Notes: generated by a model not told the origin, from the sequence alone. A stretch of DNA of 35,821 nt from Rhodothermus sp. (GCA_026989375.1 JALSJJ010000002.1:1-35821); one strand, 5' to 3'; counted from the stretch's first letter, positions 8,740 to 19,503 are shown. Numbers and translations: made by a program.

Positions 8740-8778
8740 GTCCCGTTTTGTCCCTAAAACAAAAGCAAAAAACGGGAC
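8740..8778 (+). repeat. Perfect inverted repeat immediately upstream of CsbD-like ORF
   Basis: GTCCCGTTTT (8740-8749) / AAAACGGGAC (8769-8778), 19-nt spacer, ends 3 nt before ATG 8782. Confidence 0.8.
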
Positions 8779-8781
8779 ATC

Positions 8782-8973
8782 ATGGCTACCAGGCAAATGG
8801 AAGAAAGCTGGGAACGAACCAAGAGGCAGATTCGAACCATCTGGGGGGATGTGCTTAGCGATCAGGAGCTCCAGAAAGCGCGTGGCGACCTGCACGCCAT
8901 GGTTGCGCTTATTCGGGAGAAAACCGGCGAGTCGCGCGAGGAGATTCTCCAGAAGATGGAAGCCATCCTGTAA
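8782..8973 (+). CDS. CsbD-like small stress protein
   Basis: MEESWERTKRQIRTIWGDVLSDQELQKARGDLHAMVALIREKTGESREEILQKM resembles the CsbD family pattern (W..xK..I...WG.L.D.EL....G....L...I....G.S.EE). Confidence 0.65.
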   Translation: MATRQMEESWERTKRQIRTIWGDVLSDQELQKARGDLHAMVALIREKTGESREEILQKMEAIL

Positions 8974-9054
8974 GGTCGGGGTGCCGTTTCGTATAGTGGT
9001 GCTACTTCCTATCTTACTCACCTCTTAGCCTCAGCCTGGAAGCGCTTTTGAACA

Positions 9055-10737
9055 ATGGAGAAGAGCAGTACGCAGATAGTTAGTGGACTCGGATCACCCC
9101 TGGCTACAGATAAGCCCACGGTACAGCACTGGATTGCGCAGCACCAGGCGTTGCTTGAAACGTTGCAACGCCAGGCTGAGCAGATTCGGCTGGGGGGTGG
9201 ACCCAAACGCATCGAACGGGAACATCAACGCGGTAAGCTCACCGCGCGCGAGCGGATTGCTCGCCTGCTGGACGACCCTAACGACTTCTGGGAGCTGGGC
9301 CTCTGGGCCGGCTACGGCATGTACGAAGAGGAAGGAGGCTGCCCGGCCGGCGGTACCGTCATGGGGCTCGGGCACGTCAGCGGCCAGCTATGCATCATTG
9401 TGGCCAACGATGCCACTGTGAAGGCCGGCGCCTGGTTTCCCATCACGGTTAAAAAGAACCTGCGCGCTCAGGAAATTGCTCTGCAGAACCGCATCCCGAT
9501 TATCTACCTGGTCGATTCAGCCGGCGTTTACCTGCCCATGCAGGATGAGATCTTTCCGGATCGAGACCACTTTGGCCGTATCTTCTTTAACAACGCACGG
9601 CTATCGAGCCTGGGCGTGCCGCAGATCGCTGCCATTATGGGAAGTTGCGTGGCGGGTGGTGCTTACCTACCTATCATGAGCGACGAAGCGCTGATCGTGC
9701 AGGGAACGGGCTCCGTGTTCCTGGCCGGACCTTACCTGGTGCGGGCAGCTATCGGCGAGATCGTAGATGCCGAAACACTGGGGGGCGCCACCACGCATAC
9801 CGAGATCTCAGGCGTGACGGACTACAAGATGCCTGACGACGAAACGTGCCTGGAGACTATCCGGCGTCTGATGTCGCATCTGGGGCCCCGCCCACGCGCC
9901 GGCTTTCCCCGCAGCACGCCACGGCCCCCGGCCTTCCCTCCCGAAGAGATTTACGGACTGGTGCCGCCCGATCTGCAGCAACCCTACGATATGCGCGAGG
10001 TGATTGCCCGGCTTATCGATGCAGACTCCTGGACAGAGTACAAAGCCGGCTATGGCCAGACCATCATCACAGGCTATGCCCGCATCGATGGCTGGAGTGT
10101 AGGGATCGTCGCCAACCAGCGCCTGGTTGTCCGCAGTCGCCAGGGCGAAATGCAGGTGGGCGGGGTCATCTACTCCGATTCGGCCGACAAGGCCGCTCGC
10201 TTCATCATGAATTGCAATCAGAAACGCATTCCTATTGTGTTTTTGCAAGATGTAACGGGTTTCATGGTGGGGAAGCGGGCCGAGCATGGTGGCATTATTA
10301 AGGATGGCGCCAAACTGGTCAACGTGGTGGCCAACTCAGTCGTCCCCAAGTTCACGGTAGTTGTGGGGCACTCGTTTGGGGCGGGTAACTACGCGATGTG
10401 TGGCCGCGCCTACGAGCCACGTCTGATGCTGGCCTGGCCGACCGCCCGGATTGCCGTTATGGGCGGCAAGCAAGCGGCGCAGACGCTCCTGCAAGTGCAA
10501 CTTGGCAAACTCGAGCGTCAGGGCAAAACCATTGCAGAGGACGAAAAGCAACGCTTGCTGGAAGAAATCGAATCGCGCTATGAAGCGCAGACCTCTGCCT
10601 ATTATGCAGCCGCACGGCTCTGGGTGGACGCGATTATCGATCCAGCCGAAACGCGACGCTGGATTAGCCTGGGCATCGAAATGGCGGATCACAACCCCGA
10701 CCTTCCGCCGTTTAATCCCGGCGTTCTGCAGGTCTAA
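9055..10737 (+). CDS. Acyl-CoA carboxylase carboxyltransferase subunit (methylcrotonyl-/propionyl-CoA carboxylase beta type)
   Basis: 560 aa; KLTARERIARLLDD, GGAYLPIMSDEALIVQGTGSVFLAGPYLVRAAIGE, RIAVMGGKQAAQTLLQVQ motifs. Confidence 0.9.
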   Translation: MEKSSTQIVSGLGSPLATDKPTVQHWIAQHQALLETLQRQAEQIRLGGGPKRIEREHQRGKLTARERIARLLDDPNDFWELGLWAGYGMYEEEGGCPAGGTVMGLGHVSGQLCIIVANDATVKAGAWFPITVKKNLRAQEIALQNRIPIIYLVDSAGVYLPMQDEIFPDRDHFGRIFFNNARLSSLGVPQIAAIMGSCVAGGAYLPIMSDEALIVQGTGSVFLAGPYLVRAAIGEIVDAETLGGATTHTEISGVTDYKMPDDETCLETIRRLMSHLGPRPRAGFPRSTPRPPAFPPEEIYGLVPPDLQQPYDMREVIARLIDADSWTEYKAGYGQTIITGYARIDGWSVGIVANQRLVVRSRQGEMQVGGVIYSDSADKAARFIMNCNQKRIPIVFLQDVTGFMVGKRAEHGGIIKDGAKLVNVVANSVVPKFTVVVGHSFGAGNYAMCGRAYEPRLMLAWPTARIAVMGGKQAAQTLLQVQLGKLERQGKTIAEDEKQRLLEEIESRYEAQTSAYYAAARLWVDAIIDPAETRRWISLGIEMADHNPDLPPFNPGVLQV

Positions 10738-10821
10738 GCAGGCGACTTGCCGGAAGGAGTAGTACGTCTTATATTGCGACGCTTCTTGATTGGTAAGTAG
10801 GTAAACAAGGATCACAGACAC

Positions 10822-10941
10822 ATGGGGAAAGGAGATCGGCGTACGCGGCGCGGTAAGATCTGGCGTGGTACTTACGGTAAGTATCGACCCAAAAAGAAGA
10901 AAAAGAAGTCGCAGCAAGAAGCAACCGCAGCCGCCAAGTAA
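10822..10941 (+). CDS. 30S ribosomal protein bTHX (Thx)
   Basis: Short ORF absent from track: [61 protein letters not shown] matches the Thermus Thx sequence. Confidence 0.93.
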   Translation: MGKGDRRTRRGKIWRGTYGKYRPKKKKKKSQQEATAAAK

Positions 10942-10962
10942 CATAGCCACGGCCATTTTTGC

Positions 10963-11009
10963 AAAAAAGCGTCTTTGCTCGTTATGACGAGCCAAGGCGC
11001 TTTTTTTTT
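10963..11009. terminator. Bidirectional intrinsic terminator between bTHX and ppc
   Basis: AAAAAAGCGTCTTTGCTCGTTATGACGAGCCAAGGCGCTTTTTTTTT, stem with flanking A and T runs between convergent genes. Confidence 0.85.
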
Positions 11010-11013
11010 CGGG

Positions 11014-13830
11014 TTAACCTGTGCTCTGCATGGCCGCTGCAATTCCGTTGATGCTCAGAAACAGGGCCTGCCGGAGGGACTCTCGATTGGCCTCCGGTGT
11101 CTGGCGATAGCGCTGCATCAACTCGACCTGCACCAGGTTCAGCACGTCGGTGTATGGATTGCGGAGCTGGACCGATTTCCGAATAACCGGATCGTGATCA
11201 AGCAATTCTTCCTGGTCGGTAATGCGGAGGATGGCGGCGCGGGCCCGCTGAAAGTCTTCTTCGATCATTCGATGAAATGCGGTCGGGCCATTTCCCAGCA
11301 GTCGGTCGTAGTAGGTGGCTATTTCCAGGCGGGCACGCACCATTTCACGCTGTGCATTCTGGAGTACCGTGCGGAAGAAAGGCCAGGATTGATACCAGGT
11401 GCGCAATAGCTGCAGATACTCAGGGGATTCCTGGAGCAGCTCATCAAGCGCCTGCCCGATGCCGAACCAGCCCGGAATCAGATAGCGCACCTGGGTCCAG
11501 GCAAAGACCCAGGGGATGGCCCGCAGGCTTTCAAAGTCGACTTCACGGGCACTGCGGCGTGAGACCGGCCGAGAGGCAATGGGCAGGCGGCTGATCTGTT
11601 CGATGGGCGTTATGCGCGTGTACCAGCTCCAGAAGTCAGGCGCGTCGATCAGCCGTCGGTAGGCTTTCATGGAGCGCCGGGCCAGTTCGTCCATGAGGCG
11701 ATCGCGTGTGGCCCGATCAGTGCCGTCTGGGCCGGAGGCGGCCGGCAGGCCAACCACCCGGAGCATGGCGTTAACGATCTGTTCCAGGTGGCGATGTGCG
11801 ATTTCGGGCAGGGCATAGCGGAACGAGATCACCTCGCCCTGTTCCGTGAAGCGAATACGGCCGTTATGGACCATCAGCGGCATAGCCAAGATAGCCTGAT
11901 TGGCGCGGCCACCACCACGGCCAACAGTACCGCCGCGCCCGTGAAACAGGCGAAAGTCAATGTGGTGTCGGCGGCACACCTCGGCCAGTTGTTCCTGCGC
12001 CCGGTGCAACGCCCAGTTGGCCATCCAGTAGCCACCATCTTTGGTACTGTCGGAATAGCCCAGCATGATTTCTTGGAAGCTGCCACGGGCAGCCACCTGC
12101 ATTCGGTAGATGGGATGGCTCAGGATGGCTTCCATGCGGCTGGCGGCAGCTTCCAAATCTTCGATGGTCTCGAAAAGCGGCACAAAGTCAATGGGGCAGC
12201 GCACGCGGTCTGGTTTGCCGGTCCGGGCATCCCGCTCGTAATGCCAGAGTCCTACCTCCTTGGCCAGCAGCATGGGTTCGAGCAGATCACTGACGGTGTG
12301 CGTCATGCTCACGATATAGCTGCCCACGCTGCGAGGGTCGAGCTGTACCAGGTCGCGAATGACCGCGAAGGTGTCCAGCACCTGGCGGGTGGTCTCCGAC
12401 ACGCGGGCGCCTGGCGGCAGCAGGGGCCGGGGATTGCTCAGCTCGTCGGTCAGCAGTTCCTGACGGCGCGATTCCGGAAGGGCCCGATAATCATTTTCGA
12501 CACCGGCCAGCCGTAGCAGTTCGGCGACCGCTTCTTCATGGACGCTACTGTGCTGGCGTACATCAAGCGTAACCAGATGAAAGCCAAATGTCTGGGCCAG
12601 CACCAGCAGGCGCGTAAGCTGGTCATGCCAGGCAATCCGTTCCAGCCCGCAGGCTTCCAGACAACGCTGCAGCAGCCGAAGGTCTTCCACAAAGGCATCC
12701 GCATTGTAGGCGGGTGTGGGTCGTGTAGGGGCGTCCAGCGCCTGCAGCAGGGCGTGCAGCCGTCCCATGATATAGGAGATCTTGAGCCGGAACGACTCGT
12801 GCCGGAATTGTCGCAGCACGTGTGGTGGTAGCGTTACTTCCCGGGCATCGCGAACCAGCGAACGACGCAGCTCCTCCGGTGGCGGCACATAACGGTCCGA
12901 CAGGCTCAGTCGCCGGCGGAGCTGACGTAGCTCTTCCATGTAGCGCTGGAGTACCAGCCGTCGCTGGGTCAGGGCCGTCCAGCGCGTAATTTCCGGAGTG
13001 ACGTACGGGTTGCCATCGCGATCACTGCCGATCCAGGAACGATAGCGCAGAAACGGCCGGAACTCTACCTCTGCACTGTAATGTCGGCGAAGTGCCCGGC
13101 GCACGTCTTCATAAATGCGAGGGACAGCCTCCCAGAGGGTGCTCTGAATGAAATACAGGCCCTGTTCTACTTCATCGCGAACGGTGGGCCGCTCTTCGCG
13201 CACCTCGGCCGTGCCCAGCAGCAGGGCGATCTGATTGTGCAGGTCTTCGAGCAGAGCTTCCTGTTCTTCGGGGGTAAGCTGACAGCGACGCTGTCGGGCA
13301 AGAAGCTGTGCTATGTGCTGCTGTTTATACAGGATGCTACGCCGGCGGGCTTCGGTCGGATGGGCCGTCAGCGTTGGCTGAATGTCCAGCCGCTCCAGTA
13401 GCGCCCGCACCTCGTCCAGCGTGCGTCCCTGTTGCTTTAGGGCCAGAATGGCTTCGTCGATCGATTCCGGGCGTGGACGCTCGGGGGCACACTGACGTGC
13501 CCGTTCCCGGTTGATGCGGATGATTTCCTGTTGCTCGGCCTGATTGACCAGGTGGAAAAAGGCGGTGTAGGCACGCAATAGCCACTGCAGCTCATCGTAA
13601 GTGGCGCTGTGGATTCGTGCGTAGGCCTGATCCCGGAGCTCCGGACGGTTTTCGAGCGCTGCCTGCTTGCACAGACGGCGCAACGTTTCGACCAGCTCCA
13701 GCATCTCTGCCCCGGCCATTTCTCGAATGACCTGGCCCAGCAGCCCGCCAAGCAGGTTCACGTGTTCGCTGAGTGGCCGGGAGATACCGGTGCCTTCGAC
13801 TTCGATTTGCAGGGAAGCAAGTCGGCTCAT
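11014..13830 (-). CDS. ppc: Phosphoenolpyruvate carboxylase
   Basis: 938 aa; [48 protein letters not shown] motifs. Confidence 0.97.
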   Translation of the reverse strand: MSRLASLQIEVEGTGISRPLSEHVNLLGGLLGQVIREMAGAEMLELVETLRRLCKQAALENRPELRDQAYARIHSATYDELQWLLRAYTAFFHLVNQAEQQEIIRINRERARQCAPERPRPESIDEAILALKQQGRTLDEVRALLERLDIQPTLTAHPTEARRRSILYKQQHIAQLLARQRRCQLTPEEQEALLEDLHNQIALLLGTAEVREERPTVRDEVEQGLYFIQSTLWEAVPRIYEDVRRALRRHYSAEVEFRPFLRYRSWIGSDRDGNPYVTPEITRWTALTQRRLVLQRYMEELRQLRRRLSLSDRYVPPPEELRRSLVRDAREVTLPPHVLRQFRHESFRLKISYIMGRLHALLQALDAPTRPTPAYNADAFVEDLRLLQRCLEACGLERIAWHDQLTRLLVLAQTFGFHLVTLDVRQHSSVHEEAVAELLRLAGVENDYRALPESRRQELLTDELSNPRPLLPPGARVSETTRQVLDTFAVIRDLVQLDPRSVGSYIVSMTHTVSDLLEPMLLAKEVGLWHYERDARTGKPDRVRCPIDFVPLFETIEDLEAAASRMEAILSHPIYRMQVAARGSFQEIMLGYSDSTKDGGYWMANWALHRAQEQLAEVCRRHHIDFRLFHGRGGTVGRGGGRANQAILAMPLMVHNGRIRFTEQGEVISFRYALPEIAHRHLEQIVNAMLRVVGLPAASGPDGTDRATRDRLMDELARRSMKAYRRLIDAPDFWSWYTRITPIEQISRLPIASRPVSRRSAREVDFESLRAIPWVFAWTQVRYLIPGWFGIGQALDELLQESPEYLQLLRTWYQSWPFFRTVLQNAQREMVRARLEIATYYDRLLGNGPTAFHRMIEEDFQRARAAILRITDQEELLDHDPVIRKSVQLRNPYTDVLNLVQVELMQRYRQTPEANRESLRQALFLSINGIAAAMQSTG

Positions 13831-14699
13831 CGCAGGCTCTCTTCTAAAGCAGTCGCAGCATTGGTGCGCGTGTCGCGATACTTGACGATCACCGGTGTGT
13901 AGAGGGAAAGGCCATGCACCTTTCCGAAAAGTGACTGTACAGCCCGCGCACCGGGCACAACGACGGCGTACGGAGGCACTTCCAGCGGCTGGCCAGGAGC
14001 TGGCGTCAGCACCCGTTCATGTACCAGATCGTAGAGCTTGGTCGAGCCGGTCAGAATCACCCCGGGCGCCAGCACCGCTCCCTTCCGAACCAGGCAGCCT
14101 TCGTAGATGCCACAACCGCCGCCTACAAACACGTCGTCTTCAATAATGACGGGACGGGCACCTACCGGCTCAAGCACACCGCCAATCTGAGCGGCTGCCG
14201 ACAGATGCACGCGCTTGCCGATCTGCGCGCAGCTTCCGACCAGCGCATGCGAGTCGATCATCGTTCCTTCGTCGACATAAGCCCCGACGTTCACATACAT
14301 GGGAGGCATGCAGACCACGCCTGGTGCCAGGTACGCGCCTGTGCGAATCGATGAACCGCCGGGCACGAGGCGGACCCGGTCGGCCAGCGTGAGCGGCTTG
14401 AGCGGATAGGTGTCTTTGTCAAAAAAGGAAAACTGCTCCGTAGAGTAATCAACCAGCCGGCCGATCCGAAAGCCCAGGAGAATACCCTGCTTGACCCAGG
14501 CATGGGTGATCCATTGTCCTTCCTCGGTGGGGGTGGCTGCCCGGATCGTGCCCTGGTTCAGGCCTTCGAGCAGGGCTTCGAACGCCTCGCGGGCGGCGCG
14601 TTCATCTAACGCTTCCGCTGGCTGCGCTGCCAGTGCTTCGATGCGCTGGCGCAGAGCAGTATGGGTATCGGTGAGCATAGGATCGCTTTGTTTGGTCAT
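13827..14699 (-). CDS. dapD: 2,3,4,5-tetrahydropyridine-2,6-dicarboxylate N-succinyltransferase
   Basis: Hexapeptide transferase with [48 protein letters not shown] overlap with ppc; start likely ATG 14699 or 14678. Confidence 0.93.
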   Translation of the reverse strand: MTKQSDPMLTDTHTALRQRIEALAAQPAEALDERAAREAFEALLEGLNQGTIRAATPTEEGQWITHAWVKQGILLGFRIGRLVDYSTEQFSFFDKDTYPLKPLTLADRVRLVPGGSSIRTGAYLAPGVVCMPPMYVNVGAYVDEGTMIDSHALVGSCAQIGKRVHLSAAAQIGGVLEPVGARPVIIEDDVFVGGGCGIYEGCLVRKGAVLAPGVILTGSTKLYDLVHERVLTPAPGQPLEVPPYAVVVPGARAVQSLFGKVHGLSLYTPVIVKYRDTRTNAATALEESLR

Positions 14700-15038
14700 T
14701 ACAGTATCAGCAGCCTGTTGGCAACCAACGCAGGTGCACAGCCAAAAGGCGCGCTTGGACAATCGGGGGCCTCAGGCGCCTCGACAGTAATTGGGATAGC
14801 TCTCTGTGGACAGCGTTAAGGCCGGTTGTACGGATCTCCGTGCGTTGGACTGTGGCTGTTTTGTATGATGAACCGGTCCGTTCATGCGTGCCATCGCGTG
14901 CGGCAATTAGCAGCCCAACGGTCCAAATGAAGGCGCCATTTGAGCGTCCGAGCCGCTCCATGTGGCTCATCTCTCAGTGCTGCCCTATAAGGGGAAGAAC
15001 ATCCTCTACAGCCTCCTTGAGTCGTAGACTATCCACTC

Positions 15039-15060
15039 CCTGATCATGCTGCTGATCAGG
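15039..15060. repeat. Inverted repeat CCTGATCA-tgctgc-TGATCAGG
   Basis: 8-bp perfect arms in the dapA-dapD intergenic region. Confidence 0.7.
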
Positions 15061-15093
15061 CGGACGCTGCACTGCTGGATTCACAAAAGCCTA

Positions 15094-15990
15094 TCAGGCC
15101 GTTGCCAGGAAGGTCTCGAAGGCTTCGAGCACGCGGCGGCGTGTGGTCTCGTCGAGCGGCACAAGCGGTAGCCGCACTACGTCTTCGATCAGGCCCATGG
15201 CATGCAATACGGCCTTGATCGGGATCGGGTTGGTGGCAAAGAAGCAGGCCCGCATGGCAGACAGGAGTTCGAAGTGTAGCTTGCGTGCCTGCGCGAAGTC
15301 GCCGGCCAATCCCGCCCGGACCAGCGCCGTAAAACGTTCAGGTAGCGCGTTGGCCACCACCGAGATTACCCCGTCGGCGCCCAGCGCCAGCAGGGGCAGC
15401 GTGATTTCGTCGTCGCCTGCGTAGACGGCCAACCTGGGTGGCCGGTGAGCCAGGATGTCGGTGATCTGAGCCAGGTTGCCCGAAGCTTCCTTGATGCCCA
15501 CGACGGTTGGAATCTCTTCGGCCAGGCGCAGGACGGTTTCGGCCGTCATGTTGAAGCCGGTGCGGCCGGGCACGTTGTAGAGGATCAGAGGGGTGTCCAC
15601 CGCTTCTGCGATGGCGGCTACGTGGGCGCGAAAGCCTTCCTGGGGCGGTTTGTTGTAGTAGGGGCCAACGATCAGCAGCCCGTCGGCTCCGGCCTGCGCG
15701 GCTTCGCGAGAAAAGACCAGGCTTTCGCTCGTCGAATTATTACCGGTGCCCACAATGACGGGCACGCGTCCGTTCACGTGTTCCAGCGTCAGTTCTACGA
15801 TGCGACGTCGTTCTTGGGGCCAGATTGTGGCGTTTTCGCCGGTGGTGCCGAGCACGACCAGCGCGTCGACGCCGCCTTCGAGCTGGCGGTCGATCAACCG
15901 ACGCAACGCCGGCTCGTCCACCTTACCGTCGCGCGTGAAGGGAGTGACCAGGGCAGGGGCCGTTCCGCGAAATACAGGTTGTGCAGCCAT
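15094..15990 (-). CDS. dapA: 4-hydroxy-tetrahydrodipicolinate synthase
   Basis: VVLGTTGENATI, ILYNVPGRTGFNM, VGIKEASGNLAQ motifs. Confidence 0.96.
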   Translation of the reverse strand: MAAQPVFRGTAPALVTPFTRDGKVDEPALRRLIDRQLEGGVDALVVLGTTGENATIWPQERRRIVELTLEHVNGRVPVIVGTGNNSTSESLVFSREAAQAGADGLLIVGPYYNKPPQEGFRAHVAAIAEAVDTPLILYNVPGRTGFNMTAETVLRLAEEIPTVVGIKEASGNLAQITDILAHRPPRLAVYAGDDEITLPLLALGADGVISVVANALPERFTALVRAGLAGDFAQARKLHFELLSAMRACFFATNPIPIKAVLHAMGLIEDVVRLPLVPLDETTRRRVLEAFETFLATA

Positions 15991-15994
15991 GGAA

Positions 15995-16753
15995 TCAGCT
16001 TGGGTTGGTTTTCGAAAGCAGCCATTCGTTCAGCATATCGTCCAGTGAAAAGAAGCCGCGGCGGCCGATAAGCCAGCGGGCTGCCTGCAGAGCGCCCGCG
16101 GCAAATCCGTCGCGGCTATAGGCGTTGTGTTCGAGCGTCAGCTCGTCGAAGGGGCCGCAGATGCCGATCGTGTGGCGGCCAAAGACCTGGCCGGCCCGTG
16201 TCGAGGTTACATGCAGCGCCTCTGGTGCAATGCGGCCATGCTGCGTTTCGGTTTCTATACGCTTTTTGCGGGAGAGTCCATCCACGATCAGGTGAGCCAG
16301 CATCAGCGCCGTGCCGCTGGGACTATCGGCCTTGCGTGTGTGATGGACTTCGTGAAGATACACGTCGTAGTCAGACAGACGCTCAAGCAGCGGTAATAGT
16401 TGCTGGAGCGCATACTTGAGCAGGGCGATGCCCAGCGAGAAGTTCGGTGCGTACAGCAGGGCAGCTCCGCTGGCCTCTACCTGCCGCTGCACTTCGTCGA
16501 GCTGATCGTACCAGCCGGTGGTACCGATAACGGACGGGACGCGCCAGCGGCAGTAGGCGTCGATGTGCGCGCGCACAATGTGCGGCAAGGTGAAGTCCAG
16601 CACCACGTCTGCCTTGTTCAGGACCGATACGTCCGCTTCGATCGGCAGCGGATGCGCTGTGTTAAAGCGGGCAACGATTTCATCGCCCTGCTGGCGGGCC
16701 AGTCGCTCAATGGCCTGCCCCATGTTGCCGGTTCCGACCAGAGCCAGCTTCAT
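15995..16753 (-). CDS. dapB: 4-hydroxy-tetrahydrodipicolinate reductase
   Basis: MKLALVGTGNMGQAIERL, VIGTTGWYDQ, EVHHTRKADSPSGTAL motifs. Confidence 0.95.
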   Translation of the reverse strand: MKLALVGTGNMGQAIERLARQQGDEIVARFNTAHPLPIEADVSVLNKADVVLDFTLPHIVRAHIDAYCRWRVPSVIGTTGWYDQLDEVQRQVEASGAALLYAPNFSLGIALLKYALQQLLPLLERLSDYDVYLHEVHHTRKADSPSGTALMLAHLIVDGLSRKKRIETETQHGRIAPEALHVTSTRAGQVFGRHTIGICGPFDELTLEHNAYSRDGFAAGALQAARWLIGRRGFFSLDDMLNEWLLSKTNPS

Positions 16754-19386
16754 CCAGAGGCTTCGCGTTTAATTTCCGGGGAGCACATAGAACGGGCGCC
16801 GTCAGCCGGCAGAAAGACTTCGCGGGCTGGCGGTCGCCGGTTGTAATGAGAGCTCATGACGGCGCCATAAGCGCCCGCCTGAGCAATCAGCAGCACATCA
16901 CCCTCGCGCGTATCGGGCAGTTGACGACCATGCCCCAGCACGTCGCCTGTCTCGCAGATCGGACCGACGACGTCAACCGTCTGGGTGGCTGGTGCTTCCA
17001 GGCGTGTCAGATTAACAATTTCGTGGTAGGCCCCATAGAGTGCCGGGCGGATCAGGGAATTCATTCCGGTTTCAATACCCACGTACCGCATGTTCCCTTT
17101 TTCCTTGACCTGGGTGACGCGAGCCAGGAGCACGCCGGCTTCGGCTACGAGGAAGCGACCCGGTTCCAGCCAGAGCTCGAACCGAGGATGCGTGTCCTTA
17201 AAACGGCGCAAGTGGGTTTCAACGGCTGCCAGGTCCAGGCCGGGCGTGCCGGTGCGGTCGGGGACCCCCAGGCCGCCCCCTATGTCCAGGTAGCGCACGT
17301 CTGGAAAGTACGTTTCGGCCAGTTCGGCCAGGAAAAGAGCCGTCTCGGCCCAGGTCTCCGGGCTCAGAATCCCACTGCCTACATGGGCATGCAACCCGAC
17401 GATACGCAGGCGCAACTGCTCGGCCAGCTCTTGCAGGCGCTCAGCCTGTGTGGGGGACATGCCAAACTTGGACTGTGCGCCCGCCGTACGGACGTAGCGA
17501 TGATGCCCGTCGCCCCGACCCGGATCGAACCGTGCCAGCACCGCCCGGTCCTGAAACAGTTCAGGCCAGGCTTCCAGCGGATGCAGATTATCGAGCGTTA
17601 CGAAAGCACCCAGCTCAAAGCCGCGTCGGTATTCATCGGCCGGCGCAAAGTTGGGAGTAAAAAGCAGACGCTCAGGGGAAAGGTCCGGGAAGAGCGTGCA
17701 CACATGTTCCAGTTCGTGCCCCGATACACATTCAAAGCCAAGGCCGGCCTCATAGAACAGACGCAGGACGTCCGGATGGTCATTGGCCTTGAGGGCATAG
17801 AAGATGCGATCGACCGAGGTCAGGCGACGTAGAGCTTCCACCTGGCTACGCAGCGTGCCTTCATCATACACGTAGCAGGGGGCCTGCGTCTTGGCCAGCG
17901 CCAGCAGTTCAGACCGCCGGCGATGCCACCAGGGGCGGGGGGATTCCGTCCTGGGCACAGGGGCAAATAGCTCACGCCAGGTGGGCCCAAAAAGCGAGTC
18001 GGCTTCCAGGCGACCGAATAGCTCCGCGTGCAGCAGGCGCACGAGTCGGTCGGCCTGGTCTTCATCGACCACAAAGCTGAAATTCAGATCGCTGGCTGCC
18101 TGCGAAATCAGATACACGTGGTGTTCGGCGAAAACTTCGAAGGCTGGTGTCAGCTCGTCGAGCAGGGCACGGATGCGGCGGCCGACCAGGCTCACCACGG
18201 CGCAGGGGGTAATCACACGGGCCTGGCAGTAGGTGCTGAGATCTTCGAGGAGGGCGTCGAGCTGGGCCGGCTGCAGGGCGTTGGCCAGCGGGTCGAGCGA
18301 GACGGTCACGTTCGTTTCGCTCGTGGCAATCAGGTCAATCGATAGTCCGTGTTGCTTGAAGACTCCGAACACGTCGGCCAGAAAGCCCACCTGCTGCCAC
18401 ATGCCCACCGTGTCCATCGATACGAGCGTGATGCCGGTCTTGCAGGAGATGGCCTTTACCCGTGGCCCGAGGTCCGGTGCGTCGGCCGAGACGATGGTGC
18501 CCTGCAATTCAGGATGATCCGTGCATTTAATATGCAGGGGAATGCCATAAGCGCGTATCGGCTCCAGACAGCGGGGGTGCAGCACTTTAGCGCCGGTAGT
18601 GGCCAGTTCCTGCGCTTCGTCGTAGTCGAGATGCCGCAGCAGACGCGCGGAAGGAATTTGGCGGGGGTTGGCCGTGAACATGCCCGGCACGTCGGTCCAG
18701 ATTTCCAGTCGCTGCGCCTGGAGCTTGGCCGCCAGATAAGCGGCCGAGGTATCCGAGCCACCGCGGCCAAGCAGTACGGTTTCCCCCTGACTGTTTCGGG
18801 CAATAAATCCCTGGGTCAGGATGACTTCGGCCGAAGCAGTGGCCAATTGCTCCTGCAGCGTCGCGTCCGGCCGGTAGTCGCAGGTGGCGGACAGATAGCG
18901 TCGGGCTTCGTTGCCATGCGGTTCGTCGAGCGCTTCGAGCAACTCGCGGGCATCCCACCACTGCGTGGGGATGCCGAGCTGGTTCAGGTAGGCTGCTCCC
19001 AGCGTGGTAGCCATGAGCTCGCCCATGGCCATCACGCGAGCCTGCAGGCGCGGCGTGACCTCGCGCAACAACGCTGTGCCCATCGTGATGCGCTCCAGCT
19101 CTTCAAAGTAGGGGTGCAGCAGCGTCTCGGCGTCCAGCCCCATGGCCTGTCCCAGCGTCAGGTGGGGGCGACGAATGCTTTCCAACGCTTGCTCGCCGCG
19201 TCCGGCCATGGCTTCAGACAGCAGGCGGTCCAGCGCATTGGAAATCCCCGAAAGCGCCGAGCAGACCACTACCGGTCGCAGCCCCTCGGCCCGCCGGTCC
19301 TGTACGATTCGGGCGATCCGCTGCCAGCGTTCCCGGGTCGAAACGCTCGTCCCTCCGAATTTCAGGACAACCCAGCCGATCGACAT
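16750..19386 (-). CDS. Bifunctional aspartate kinase / diaminopimelate decarboxylase (LysC-LysA fusion)
   Basis: N-terminal VVLKFGGTSVSTRERWQRIA aspartokinase with ACT region; C-terminal FYALKANDHPDVLRLFYEAGLGFECVSGHE, LHAHVGSGI, LDIGGGLGVPD, ICETGD PLP-dependent DAP decarboxylase. Confidence 0.95.
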   Translation of the reverse strand: MSIGWVVLKFGGTSVSTRERWQRIARIVQDRRAEGLRPVVVCSALSGISNALDRLLSEAMAGRGEQALESIRRPHLTLGQAMGLDAETLLHPYFEELERITMGTALLREVTPRLQARVMAMGELMATTLGAAYLNQLGIPTQWWDARELLEALDEPHGNEARRYLSATCDYRPDATLQEQLATASAEVILTQGFIARNSQGETVLLGRGGSDTSAAYLAAKLQAQRLEIWTDVPGMFTANPRQIPSARLLRHLDYDEAQELATTGAKVLHPRCLEPIRAYGIPLHIKCTDHPELQGTIVSADAPDLGPRVKAISCKTGITLVSMDTVGMWQQVGFLADVFGVFKQHGLSIDLIATSETNVTVSLDPLANALQPAQLDALLEDLSTYCQARVITPCAVVSLVGRRIRALLDELTPAFEVFAEHHVYLISQAASDLNFSFVVDEDQADRLVRLLHAELFGRLEADSLFGPTWRELFAPVPRTESPRPWWHRRRSELLALAKTQAPCYVYDEGTLRSQVEALRRLTSVDRIFYALKANDHPDVLRLFYEAGLGFECVSGHELEHVCTLFPDLSPERLLFTPNFAPADEYRRGFELGAFVTLDNLHPLEAWPELFQDRAVLARFDPGRGDGHHRYVRTAGAQSKFGMSPTQAERLQELAEQLRLRIVGLHAHVGSGILSPETWAETALFLAELAETYFPDVRYLDIGGGLGVPDRTGTPGLDLAAVETHLRRFKDTHPRFELWLEPGRFLVAEAGVLLARVTQVKEKGNMRYVGIETGMNSLIRPALYGAYHEIVNLTRLEAPATQTVDVVGPICETGDVLGHGRQLPDTREGDVLLIAQAGAYGAVMSSHYNRRPPAREVFLPADGARSMCSPEIKREASG

Positions 19387-19474
19387 TGTCGTTTGGATGG
19401 GGTTGCTGGTTTGCTGCTAAGTTTAGCGCATGGCTGGCTCCGCGCTCAAGTTTTTGGAGAAAAATATCATGATG

Positions 19475-19503
19475 TAACAAAATTTGTTATATTCATAACA
19501 AAA
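19475..19503. promoter_or_regulatory. Operator-like palindrome plus third half-site
   Basis: TAACAAA-A-TTTGTTA (19475-19489) followed by TAACAAAA (19496-19503) in the divergent lysAC / ACT-like intergenic region. Confidence 0.55.

Noticed and set aside
14700-15093. Possible lysine riboswitch upstream of dapD
   Set aside because: Could not recognise the conserved lysine-riboswitch core by eye; an Infernal scan (RF00168) would be decisive.
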